NCBI GenBank assembly: GCA_016872715.1
Contig: VGZD01000041.1
Location: forward strand, 1-32,152
Source of the DNA: Planctomycetota bacterium
GTDB taxonomy: Bacteria > Planctomycetota > UBA1135 > GCA-002686595
DNA length: 32,152 nt
Direction of reading: 5' to 3'
Shown: one piece after another, positions 24,815-32,152 of the stretch
Position numbering within the stretch: the stretch's first letter is position 1
How the letters are laid out: each line of letters begins with the position of its first letter
Translations under genes and position numbers: made by a program
Notes under the pieces: generated by a model
The model's database searches: none
Told to the model about the DNA's origin: nothing
Seen by the model: the letters and a program-made list of their open reading frames with translations, nothing else

Positions 24815-25432
24815 CTAGCGCGCGCGCTCCGCTCTCGGGCGTGCGTCGCAGCCGTGGAGATGGTCGTTGACCATGCCCATGGCCTGCAGCAGCGCGTACA
24901 TGGTCGTCGGTCCGACGAAGGACCAGCCGCGGCGCTTGAGGTCCTTGCTGAGCGCGCGCGAGGCGGGGGACTCGGTGAGCTTGCGCAGCACGTCGAGCGT
25001 GATGCGCGGGGGACGTTCCGCCGCCGGCGGCTCGAACGACCACAGATAGCTCGCGAGCGAGCCGCGTTCTTCGACGAGCTCGCACGCGCGCCGTGCATTC
25101 TGGATCGCCGACACGATCTTGCTTCGATTGCGGATGATGCCTTCGTCCGCGAGCAGGCTCTCGACCTTGCGCGGCGTGAAGCGCGCGACGCGCTCCATGT
25201 CGAAGCCAGCGAACGCACGGCGGAAGTTCTCGCGCTTGCGCAGCACGGTGATCCAACTCAGGCCCGCTTGAAAGCCCTCGAGGCACAGCTTCTCGAACAG
25301 CCGCGTGTCGTCGCGCTGGGGAAAGCCCCACTCCGTGTCGTGGTACGCGCGGTAGAGCGGATCGGCCGCGCACCAATAGCACCGGCGCACGCCGTCCTCG
25401 CCACGGATGATCTCGGTGGTTTGTGCAGGCAT
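24815..25432 (-). CDS. tag: DNA-3-methyladenine glycosylase I
   Basis: This 205-residue cytosolic enzyme removes 3-methyladenine from alkylated DNA, the first step of base excision repair. Its sequence follows Tag throughout: RCYWCAADPLYRAYHDTEWGFP, CLEGFQAGLSWITVLRKRE, GIIRNRSKI, LKRRGWSFVGPTTMYALLQAMGMVNDHLHGC. The family's zinc ligands appear preserved (Cys18, His31, and the His and Cys of NDHLHGC), as are Glu52 and Trp60 of the base pocket. ATG 25432 (MPAQTTE) gives the family's usual length. The same frame stays open for 2.7 kb upstream, but that part is antisense to other genes. It diverges from the hydrolase gene over a 60-bp shared promoter region. Confidence 0.95.
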   Translation of the reverse strand: MPAQTTEIIRGEDGVRRCYWCAADPLYRAYHDTEWGFPQRDDTRLFEKLCLEGFQAGLSWITVLRKRENFRRAFAGFDMERVARFTPRKVESLLADEGIIRNRSKIVSAIQNARRACELVEERGSLASYLWSFEPPAAERPPRITLDVLRKLTESPASRALSKDLKRRGWSFVGPTTMYALLQAMGMVNDHLHGCDARPRAERAR

Positions 25433-25492
25433 TGGAGCGATTCTCGCGTCCGTGGGCCCCTCCGCGCAACGCGCGGTCGGTACGATCTCGCC

Positions 25493-26908
25493 ATGACCCG
25501 CTCGCTGGCTGTTGTCGCGTTCCTCGCCGCACTCGCGCCTCCGGCGTTCGCCCAAGGCGCCAACGCGCGCTACGAGCTCGGCTGGCGCACGCGCCTGCTC
25601 GAACGGGCGTGGATGTCGACGAGTCGGGAGCAGCATGAACGCGCCCTGCCGCAGGTCGAGGCCGCCGTGCAGCGCTTCTTCGCGATGGACATGGCGGGCG
25701 TCGCGGCGGCGCTCGACGAGGCGCGCTTCTCGCTCGCGGGCCTCGCCGCGCCGCGCGATCTCGAGCGCTTCACGGTCACTCCGGTCGCGCGCCTGATCGA
25801 TGCCGACACCAGGACGCTCCAGCTCTCGGTTTCGTCGCTCTACACGACGGAGCTCGCCGCGCCGATCACGCTGCGAGCGAGCTGCCGAGGCGTCGCGTTG
25901 CCGCTCGAGCCTGCGCGCTTCGAGGCACCCAAGCCCGGCGAGCGCCGCGACTTGCAACTGTCGCTGCATTCGCTCGCGGGCGCGAGCGGCGACTTCACGA
26001 TCGAAATCGAGATCGGCAACGACGGTGAGCTGCGCTCGCGGCGCGAGCTGTCCGTCGCGCTCGCCCCGAAGCTGCAAGCGCGCTTGTCGTCGCTGCGCGT
26101 CGCGCTCGATGCGCTTCCGGAAGTCGCGCCCGCGCTCGAGCGCGAGACGCTGCGCGCCAACGTCAAGCTGCTCGAGAGCCTCGCCAAGGCGTCGAGCGAG
26201 GAAACCGACTTTCCCGGTGCGGCGCTGCTCGCGGACCACGAGAACATCGTCGCGCGCGCGGCCAAGGGCGAGCGCTGGTTCGGGATCGAGCGCGCCGGTG
26301 AGGCGTGGATGAGCGTGCCCAACGGCAAGCACGGTGCGCGCGTGCGTGTGTTCGTACCCGAGGGGCTCGCCGCGGAGCGCAAGGTGCCGCTGGTCGTCGC
26401 GCTGCACGGCGCCGGCGGCAGCGAGAACATGTTCTTCGACGCCTACGGCGATGGCCGCATCGTCGGATTGTGTCGCGAGCGCGGCTGGATGCTCGTCGCG
26501 CCGCGCGTCGGCTTCACGGGCGCGCCGGTGTCGGCCGTGGTGGAGGCACTCGCCGAGCGCTTTCCGATCGATCGCGAGCAGGTCTTGCTGATCGGGCACT
26601 CGATGGGAGCTGGCATGGGGCAGCAACTCGTCGCGAAGGACCCCGCCACGTTCCGCGCGTTTGCCGCGCTCGGCGGCGGCTCGGGGTTCAAGGACGCGAC
26701 CGGACTCGCGAGCGAGCCGATCTTCGTCGGAGCGGGCGAGCGCGACTTCGGACGCCGCGGCGCGGAGGCGCTGCACAAGTCGCTCGTCGGCGGAGGTTCG
26801 GGAGTCGCACGACTCAAGATCTACCCAGCGTGCGAGCACCTGATGATCGTGATCGATGCGCTGCCCGACGTGTTCGAGTGGTGGGACGGCCTGCTGGCCG
26901 CGAAGTAG
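25493..26908 (+). CDS. Secreted alpha/beta hydrolase with long N-terminal helical/beta region
   Basis: From ATG 25493 this 471-residue protein has a Sec signal peptide (MTRSLAVVAFLAALAPPAFAQ). Residues ~22-270 are an unassigned region with a helical start and a beta-rich middle (TLQLSVSSLYTTEL, DFTIEIEIGNDGE). Residues ~280-471 are an alpha/beta hydrolase of the esterase/polyhydroxybutyrate-depolymerase type: HGAGGSENMFF (305 onward, oxyanion loop), nucleophile Ser370 in GHSMGAGMG, an Asp in GAGERDFG, and His449 in ACEHLMIV. The triad appears complete. It acts outside the cytoplasm; the substrate is unknown. The next gene starts nine bases after its stop, so the two are probably one operon. 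Confidence 0.85.
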   Translation: MTRSLAVVAFLAALAPPAFAQGANARYELGWRTRLLERAWMSTSREQHERALPQVEAAVQRFFAMDMAGVAAALDEARFSLAGLAAPRDLERFTVTPVARLIDADTRTLQLSVSSLYTTELAAPITLRASCRGVALPLEPARFEAPKPGERRDLQLSLHSLAGASGDFTIEIEIGNDGELRSRRELSVALAPKLQARLSSLRVALDALPEVAPALERETLRANVKLLESLAKASSEETDFPGAALLADHENIVARAAKGERWFGIERAGEAWMSVPNGKHGARVRVFVPEGLAAERKVPLVVALHGAGGSENMFFDAYGDGRIVGLCRERGWMLVAPRVGFTGAPVSAVVEALAERFPIDREQVLLIGHSMGAGMGQQLVAKDPATFRAFAALGGGSGFKDATGLASEPIFVGAGERDFGRRGAEALHKSLVGGGSGVARLKIYPACEHLMIVIDALPDVFEWWDGLLAAK

Positions 26909-26917
26909 GGGCGCGCG

Positions 26918-28180
26918 ATGCTCGTGCCGCTGTTCCTCGCGGCCGCGCAGGACCTGCGCGTCGCACTGCGGATCGACTTTGGATCCGCCGGCGGGACCGC
27001 GCTCGAGCGCGAAGTCACGCTGGCGCGCGGCTCCAACGTCGTCGACGCGACGCGGCGAGTCGCGGCGGTCGAGCAGGACTGGCTGTGTTGCTCGCCGGAC
27101 GACGTGTGGTCGATCGGCGGCGTCGGACCGGACACGCGTCTGGACCGCTACTGGATGTGGAAGCTCGACGGCGCGCTCGGCCCGAACTTCCCGGCGAAGC
27201 ACGTGCTCTCCGATGGAGCGCGCGTGGAGTGGATCTACTCCGGAAGAAGCCAGCCCATGAAGCTCGAAGCCCGCGCCGTCTCGCTCTTGCCCGCCGCCAC
27301 GCAGATCGCGATCGCGATCGGAGCGGAGGGCGCGCTGGTGGGAATCTCGCATCTGTGCGTGCAGCCCCCAGGCGGCGAGTTGCCGCGTGTCCTGTTCACC
27401 AGCGTCGAGTCGGATCTCTGGAGCATGGGTCGCATCGACGCGTACCTGCGCGAGGCCGTGGCGCGCGGCGAGACGCTGTACAGGCTCGACGAAGAGCGCA
27501 TCCGCGCGCTCGAACCCACGGTCGTGATGAGCCAAGGCCTGTGCCCCGTGTGCGCGGCGACTCCGCAAGACGTCGAGCGCGCGCTGGGCAGCCAAGCGTG
27601 TGCGCGGCTGCTCGTGCTGACGCCGCGCTCGCTCGCGGACATCGCGCAGAACATCCGCGAGGTCGGCGTGGCACTCGGACGCGCGTCCGCCGCGACGATC
27701 GCCGCGCGCGAGTTCGAGCGCCGCTTCGAGCGGTTGCGCGCTCGGCCGCACGCGACGCGGCCGCGCGTGCTGGTGCTGGAGTGGTTCGATCCGCTGTGGG
27801 TGTCGGGCGAGTGGATCGCCGAGATGGTCGAGGCCGCAGGCGGAACGCCGCTGGTCGCGGGCGCCGCGGACCCGTCCAAGCGCGTCGAGTGGAGCGCTGT
27901 GCGCGCCGCGGATCCCGACGTGATCGTGCTGGCGGCGTGCTCGATGTCGGTGGCGCGCGCCGAGCGCGAGATCGCGGCGTTCGCCGCCAATCCGCTGTGG
28001 GCCGAGTTGCGCGCCGTGCGCGCTTCGCGCGTGTTCCTGATGGACGGCGAGCGCCACTTCTCGACCCCCGGACCCGATCTCGCGCGTGGCGCCGAGCTGC
28101 TCGATGCCATTCTGCACGCGCCGGACACGGCGGCGCCGCCCGCGCCCGACGCGTGGAAGCGCATCTGCGGCGCGAAGTGA
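26918..28180 (+). CDS. DUF4430 (transcobalamin-like) domain fused to BtuF-like cobalamin-binding protein
   Basis: This 420-residue protein joins two modules. Residues ~12-112 match DUF4430, related to the C-terminal beta domain of transcobalamin/intrinsic factor: NVVDATRRV, then DRYWMWKLDGALGPNFPAKHVLSDGARVEWIY. Residues ~114-405 match the soluble BtuF-type 'cobalamin-binding protein' group: AVSLLPAATQIAIAIG, LVGISHLC, the diagnostic SQGLCPVCAATPQDV, LVLEWFDPLWVSGEWIAEMVEAAGG and RVFLMDGERHFSTPGP. The second module begins exactly at a Met (ATG 27257, residue 114) after SGRSQP, so it may be a relic of gene fusion or a second start. The N-terminus has a short hydrophobic stretch (MLVPLFLAAA), too short for a confident signal peptide. 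No BtuB, BtuC or BtuD gene is nearby. Binding of a corrinoid is inferred. Confidence 0.85.
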   Translation: MLVPLFLAAAQDLRVALRIDFGSAGGTALEREVTLARGSNVVDATRRVAAVEQDWLCCSPDDVWSIGGVGPDTRLDRYWMWKLDGALGPNFPAKHVLSDGARVEWIYSGRSQPMKLEARAVSLLPAATQIAIAIGAEGALVGISHLCVQPPGGELPRVLFTSVESDLWSMGRIDAYLREAVARGETLYRLDEERIRALEPTVVMSQGLCPVCAATPQDVERALGSQACARLLVLTPRSLADIAQNIREVGVALGRASAATIAAREFERRFERLRARPHATRPRVLVLEWFDPLWVSGEWIAEMVEAAGGTPLVAGAADPSKRVEWSAVRAADPDVIVLAACSMSVARAEREIAAFAANPLWAELRAVRASRVFLMDGERHFSTPGPDLARGAELLDAILHAPDTAAPPAPDAWKRICGAK

Positions 28181-28328
28181 CCTAGGCTGGACAAGCTCCG
28201 AGCTCGCACAGTACAGTCAGCGACGACTCGCTCCGACTCGGTTCGCGCCCCGTGGCGCGGCGACGACGATCCTGACGTCGGGTGTCCATGTTCTCGTTTC
28301 ACTCGCGCATCTCTCGGAGTCTCTACTC

Positions 28329-29462
28329 GTGGTTCGATTCATTCACACCGGTGATTGGCAGCTCGGCATGACGAGGCACTACCTCGCGACCGAGTCTCAG
28401 GCGCTCTACACGGAGGCGCGCTTCGAGGCGCTGCGCGCCATCGGGCGCATCGCGCGCGAGCGGCATTGCGAGTTCGTCGTGTGCTGCGGCGACGTGTTCG
28501 AGTTCAACGAGGTCGACGCGCGCACCGTGGCGCGAGCCTGCGATGCACTCGCGACGATTTCGGTGCCGGTGTGGCTCCTGCCGGGAAATCACGATCCACT
28601 CAACTCGGCGGCGGTCTTTCGCTCTCGGACCTTCCTCGCACGCAAGCCAGACAACGTCCGCGTGATCGAGGACGAGACGCCGATCGCGCTGAAGCCGGGC
28701 GTCGAGCTCGTCGGGGCGCCGTGGACGTCGAAGCGTCCGCTGGTCGATCTGGTGGCGCGCGCGCTCGCTCCGCTGGGAGCGCCGCAGGCGGGCGTGCGCA
28801 TCGCCGTCGCGCATGGGTGCGTCGATACGCTCTCTCCGGACGGCGACAATCCGGCCCAGATCTCGCTCGCGGCCGCGGAGAGCGCGATCGCCGCGGGCAA
28901 GCTGCACTACCTCGCCCTCGGCGATCGGCACTCGCTCACGGACGTCGGTGCAAGTGGACGCGTGCGCTACGCCGGAACGCCCGAGGCCACCGACTACGGC
29001 GAACGCGCGCCCGGTCACGTGCTCGTGGTCGAACTCGACGCACACGACGTCAAGGTCGAGGCGGTCCGCACTGGCACGTGGCATTTCCGGCGCGAGAAAG
29101 TGCAGCTCACCGGAGCGGCGGACCTCGCGCTCCTGCGGGAGCTACTCGCGGGTTTCGAAGACAAGGGACGCTGCATCGCGAAGCTCGATCTCGAGGGCAC
29201 GCTGACCTTGTCTCAGAAGGCCGATCTCGACGGCATCCTCGAACTCGCGCGGCTGACGCTGGGCGCGCTCGAGGTCTCGGAGAGCGGGAGCGATCTAAAG
29301 GTCGTGCCGGATGCGGTCGATTTCGCAGGTCTGGGGCTGTCCGGTTTCGCCGAGCGCGCCGTCGAGCGACTGCGCGAGCAGGCCAGTGGGACGGGTCCGG
29401 ATGCGCTCACGGCTCGCGATGCGCTCGGCCTCTTGCTGCGGCTCACCAAGGAGGCGTCGTGA
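28329..29462 (+). CDS. SbcD/Mre11-like metallophosphoesterase nuclease subunit
   Basis: From GTG 28329 this 377-residue cytosolic protein has the calcineurin-type nuclease motifs in order: HTGDWQLG (Asp9; the usual His of DxH is Gln11), CGDVFEFN (Asp55), PGNHDP (Asn87, His88), AHGCVD (His162) and LGDRHS (His201, in place of GHxH). Gln in motif I is known in a branch of Mre11-like proteins paired with non-canonical Rad50-like ATPases. The C-terminal half (~230-377) is the capping and partner-binding region. It overlaps the downstream ATPase gene by four bases, so the pair should be made together and form a DNA-end-processing complex. The open frame extends to 28086, but the chosen start begins directly at the phosphoesterase fold. 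Confidence 0.88.
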   Translation: MVRFIHTGDWQLGMTRHYLATESQALYTEARFEALRAIGRIARERHCEFVVCCGDVFEFNEVDARTVARACDALATISVPVWLLPGNHDPLNSAAVFRSRTFLARKPDNVRVIEDETPIALKPGVELVGAPWTSKRPLVDLVARALAPLGAPQAGVRIAVAHGCVDTLSPDGDNPAQISLAAAESAIAAGKLHYLALGDRHSLTDVGASGRVRYAGTPEATDYGERAPGHVLVVELDAHDVKVEAVRTGTWHFRREKVQLTGAADLALLRELLAGFEDKGRCIAKLDLEGTLTLSQKADLDGILELARLTLGALEVSESGSDLKVVPDAVDFAGLGLSGFAERAVERLREQASGTGPDALTARDALGLLLRLTKEAS

Positions 29463-32104
29463 GAATCCTCCGCATCAAGTTGCGCAACTTCCGCGGTGTC
29501 GCGGAGTGCGAGGTGCGCTTTCCACGCGATGGCGTCTCGATCGTCGCCGGCGACAACGAGGTCGGGAAGTCCTCGATCGCGATGGCGATCGACGCGCTGA
29601 TCGAGCACCTCGATTCCTCGAAGAGGCAGGAAGTGCTCGCGCTCAAGCCCGTACACCGCGACGAGGGCGCCGAGGTCGAGGCCGACATCGAGGCCGGTGC
29701 GTACGAGTTCACGTACTTCAAGCGCTTCCATCGCCAACAACAGACGAAGCTCACGATCAGGAGCCCGCGCCCGGAAAACCTGAGCGGTCGCGAGGCGCAC
29801 GAGCGCGCGGTGCAGATCTTCGCGGAGACTGTCGACATGGCGCTGTGGAAGGCGCTGCGCATCGAGCAGGGCTCCGAGCTTCTGCCGCCGGATCTGAGCG
29901 CGCAGAAGCGACTCTCGGCGGCGCTCGATGCCGCGGCGGGCTCGGCGAAGGCCACGGAGGGCAACGAGTCGCTCTACGACGCCGCGCACGCGGAGACGTT
30001 GCGCTACTTCACGGAGAATGGCTCCGAGCGCAAGGACTTCCGCCAACGGGGCGAGGAGAGCACCGCGGCTGCGCAAGCAGCAACGGTGCTGCGAGAGCGG
30101 CTCCGTGAGCTCGAACGCGACATCGAAAGCAGCGAGTCGCTGGAGCAGCAGTTGATGAACGACGAGCCCGAGCTCGTTCGGTTGCGCAAGGTCGAGACGG
30201 AACGTCAACAGGCGGTCCTCGCTCTCGCCGAGCTCGATTCCGCGGTTGCGACCGCGGAGGCGAAGCTCGACGCGGCTCAAAAGCAACTGGGGATTGCGGA
30301 AGAGCAAGCGCGCCAGCGCGAGAAGCTGCGCAGTGACGTCGTCGTCCGACAGCGCGCGCAAGAAGAAGCGCAGGAAGAGGTCGAGCGCGAGCGTTCGCTT
30401 GGGAGCTCCGATGCGGCATCTTCGGATCAAGCCTCTCGTGCGGTCGCGGAAGCGGTGGCCGCGCGCGATGCGGCCGAAGGACGACTCACGCTCGCGCGCA
30501 AGGACCTCCGGTTCCGGCAGAGCGAGCATGATCTGACGCTCCTGAGCGAGCGGCTGGAGCGGGTGGAGCGTGCTCAGGTAAAGCTCGCGCGGGCCGATCA
30601 GATGCTCGAGGGGCCGCGCGTGCAGGACGACGACCTGAAGGCCCTGCGAAGCGCGGGCGAGGAGGTCGCGAAGGCCAAGGCGGTGCTGCAAACCGAGAGC
30701 CCGCGCCTGCGGCTCGCCGTGCAGCGCAAGCTGAGCGTCGAGCTCGACGGCGAGCGGCGGGAAGTCGCCCCCGGCGCCACCGTCGAAGCGCACTTCAGCG
30801 AGAAGCTCGCGCTCGAGCTTCCCGAGCTGGCGCGTCTCGAGGTGCTGACCTCTCAAGGTGCCGCCGAGCAGCGTCGCAAGCTCTCCGAGGCGGAACGCGC
30901 GGTCGGGCGCATCCTCGAGCGGCTCGGCGTCACGGATGAGGCAGCGGCGACGCGCCGACGCGACGAGCAGCGCGACGCGCTCAAGGATCGCAAGGACAGC
31001 CAGGAGGTCGTCCTTGAGAGTCTTCGCGACCTGACCGAGCTCTCCATGCGAGAGAAGATCGCGCGTCTGGAGACGGAGGTCCGCGACTATCCCAAGGCTC
31101 GCGAGGTCGGTGGGCCGTTGCCGAGCGATGTCTCGACCGCCAAGCGGGCCGAAAAGGCTGCGGAGGATGCTTTCGAGGAAGCGCGCAAGGTCCTCGCGAC
31201 GGCCGACAACGAGTCCAAGCGCATCGGCGAGGCGAACAGGAAGCAGGCGCTCGCGCTGGCGCGCGCGCAGCAGAAGCTCGCGACGGCGCAGATCGAATGG
31301 AAAGGCGCGGTCGAGAAGCTCGAAGTGGCGCGCGCGGAACGCGCGGACGCTCAACTCGAAGCGGACGTCAATGCCGCGCGGCAGCTGCTGAGCGCTGCGG
31401 AATCGGCGCAGAAGCTGGCGCGCGCAGCGTTGTCGGAGGCCTCACCGGAGGAGACGCGTGAGCTTGCGGGTAACGCCAAGAAAGCTGCTGATCGCGCCGA
31501 GGATCACCTGAAGCAGCAGCGCCAGCGGCGGTCGGAGCTGAAGGGCAAGCTCGAAGCCATGGGCGAAGCGGGCTTGGCCGAGCAGCTCGACGCCGCCACG
31601 GCGAAGAGCGAACAGCTCGCGCGGCAGTTCGAGCGGGATCTCGCGCGGGCCTCGGCCGCGAAGCTGCTGTTCGAGATGCTCGACGCCGCGCGTGCCGAGG
31701 CTCGCTCGGCCTACGTGGCGCCGCTGCGCGAGCAGATCGAGCGCCTAGGTCGGCTGGTCTTCGGACCGACGCTCTCGCTGCACTTGAGCGAGGAGCTCGC
31801 GATCGTGGATCGCACGCTCGATCAGGTCACGGTGCCGTTCGAGCAGCTCTCGGGTGGCACGCGCGAGCAGCTCGGCATCCTCGCGCGCCTTGCGTGCGCG
31901 ATCCTCGTGTCGAAGCAGGGCGGTGCGCCGGTGATCCTCGACGACACGCTCGGCTACACCGACGACTCGCGGCTCGAGCGCATGGGGGCCGCGATTTCGC
32001 AGGCTGGCCGCCACTGTCAGGTGATCATCCTCACCTGCATGCCGCGCCGCTACGCGTCCGTCGGGGAGGCGCACATCGTCGCGCTCGAACGCTCGCACTC
32101 CTAG
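29459..32104 (+). CDS. SbcC/Rad50-like coiled-coil ATPase without a zinc hook
   Basis: From GTG 29459 (GTGA overlap with the upstream stop; AAGGAGG four bases before) this is an 881-residue SMC-type ATPase. Walker A is GDNEVGKSS (31-39). The ABC signature LSGGTREQLGILARLA starts at residue 797, and Walker B VILDDTLGYTDD at 825-835 has Asp829 where canonical SbcC has Glu. Long charged coiled coils occupy ~200-405 and ~472-700. Between them, at ~409-470, sits a beta-rich stretch (VQRKLSVELDGERREVAPGATVEAHF...ELARLEVL) instead of the CxxC zinc hook; I see no Cys in this apex. The head sequence (FKRFHRQQQTKLTI, ETVDMALWKALRIEQG) resembles an actinobacterial group of SbcC-like proteins. It should bind DNA with the preceding nuclease subunit. 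Confidence 0.88.
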   Translation: MRILRIKLRNFRGVAECEVRFPRDGVSIVAGDNEVGKSSIAMAIDALIEHLDSSKRQEVLALKPVHRDEGAEVEADIEAGAYEFTYFKRFHRQQQTKLTIRSPRPENLSGREAHERAVQIFAETVDMALWKALRIEQGSELLPPDLSAQKRLSAALDAAAGSAKATEGNESLYDAAHAETLRYFTENGSERKDFRQRGEESTAAAQAATVLRERLRELERDIESSESLEQQLMNDEPELVRLRKVETERQQAVLALAELDSAVATAEAKLDAAQKQLGIAEEQARQREKLRSDVVVRQRAQEEAQEEVERERSLGSSDAASSDQASRAVAEAVAARDAAEGRLTLARKDLRFRQSEHDLTLLSERLERVERAQVKLARADQMLEGPRVQDDDLKALRSAGEEVAKAKAVLQTESPRLRLAVQRKLSVELDGERREVAPGATVEAHFSEKLALELPELARLEVLTSQGAAEQRRKLSEAERAVGRILERLGVTDEAAATRRRDEQRDALKDRKDSQEVVLESLRDLTELSMREKIARLETEVRDYPKAREVGGPLPSDVSTAKRAEKAAEDAFEEARKVLATADNESKRIGEANRKQALALARAQQKLATAQIEWKGAVEKLEVARAERADAQLEADVNAARQLLSAAESAQKLARAALSEASPEETRELAGNAKKAADRAEDHLKQQRQRRSELKGKLEAMGEAGLAEQLDAATAKSEQLARQFERDLARASAAKLLFEMLDAARAEARSAYVAPLREQIERLGRLVFGPTLSLHLSEELAIVDRTLDQVTVPFEQLSGGTREQLGILARLACAILVSKQGGAPVILDDTLGYTDDSRLERMGAAISQAGRHCQVIILTCMPRRYASVGEAHIVALERSHS

Positions 32105-32152
32105 CTCGACAACCCAAGCGGCGCGGCTGCGCGTTGGGCCTCGGCGCGGCGG

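Noticed and set aside
25433-28117. Long minus-strand open frame continuous with tag, giving an apparent 1100-residue protein
   Set aside because: The upstream part is antisense to the hydrolase and DUF4430-BtuF genes, rich in Arg, His and Ala, and matches no protein family. Tag starts at 25432.
28355-29458. Upstream extension of the SbcC-like frame through the nuclease gene
   Set aside because: It overlaps the SbcD-like gene in another frame and reads as Arg/Ala-rich noise. The GTGA overlap at 29459 and the Walker A spacing fix the true start.

Overview
The window is GC-rich bacterial chromosome and almost certainly comes from the Planctomycetota. The strongest sign is a c-type cytochrome/DUF1549/DUF1553 protein followed four bases later by a DUF1501 protein, a pairing expanded in that phylum. 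Two secreted proteins also end in a related Cys-rich tail of a kind I associate with planctomycete genomes. Many starts are GTG with weak or no Shine-Dalgarno sequence. I see no prophage, CRISPR array, plasmid functions or rRNA.

Layout, left to right. (1) 1-340: truncated end of an IS3-family insertion sequence (orfA and the first codons of orfB joined by a -1 slippery site), then a class I/II aminotransferase on the minus strand. (2) 1789-2595 is apparently gene-free. It is followed by a DUF1858-like/rhodanese fusion (+), an orphan pseudopilin-like protein (-), a GAF-Fis regulator (-) and an MntP-type manganese exporter (-). (3) 5370-10092: the cytochrome/DUF1549/DUF1553 and DUF1501 operon (+). 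(4) 10234-14919, minus strand: a small unrecognised gene, an N-acylglucosamine 2-epimerase-family enzyme and a very large GT-C-like membrane protein, probably sugar or envelope related. (5) tRNA-Arg(CCU) at 14983-15059, then a chemoreceptor with a long poly-HAMP array. (6) 18634-24001: a secreted esterase (-), a membrane protein fused to a spermidine-synthase-like domain (+) and a secreted LamG-like protein (+). (7) 24079-25432, minus strand: a HutD/Ves protein and the DNA glycosylase Tag. (8) 25493-28180: a secreted alpha/beta hydrolase and a DUF4430-BtuF-like fusion, apparently one operon. (9) 28329-32104: an overlapping SbcD/SbcC-like pair whose ATPase has no cysteine zinc hook and carries a beta-rich insert at the coiled-coil apex.

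Most of the window is ordinary planctomycete housekeeping and accessory content. The parts most worth follow-up are the DUF4430-BtuF-like fusion (two unrelated corrinoid-binding architectures in one chain), the hook-less SbcCD-like pair, the C-terminal tail shared by the two secreted proteins, the poly-HAMP receptor with a G10 tract upstream, and the small gene at 14614-14919 with an in-frame 12-bp repeat. All functional calls come from reading motifs by eye; no database search was run.
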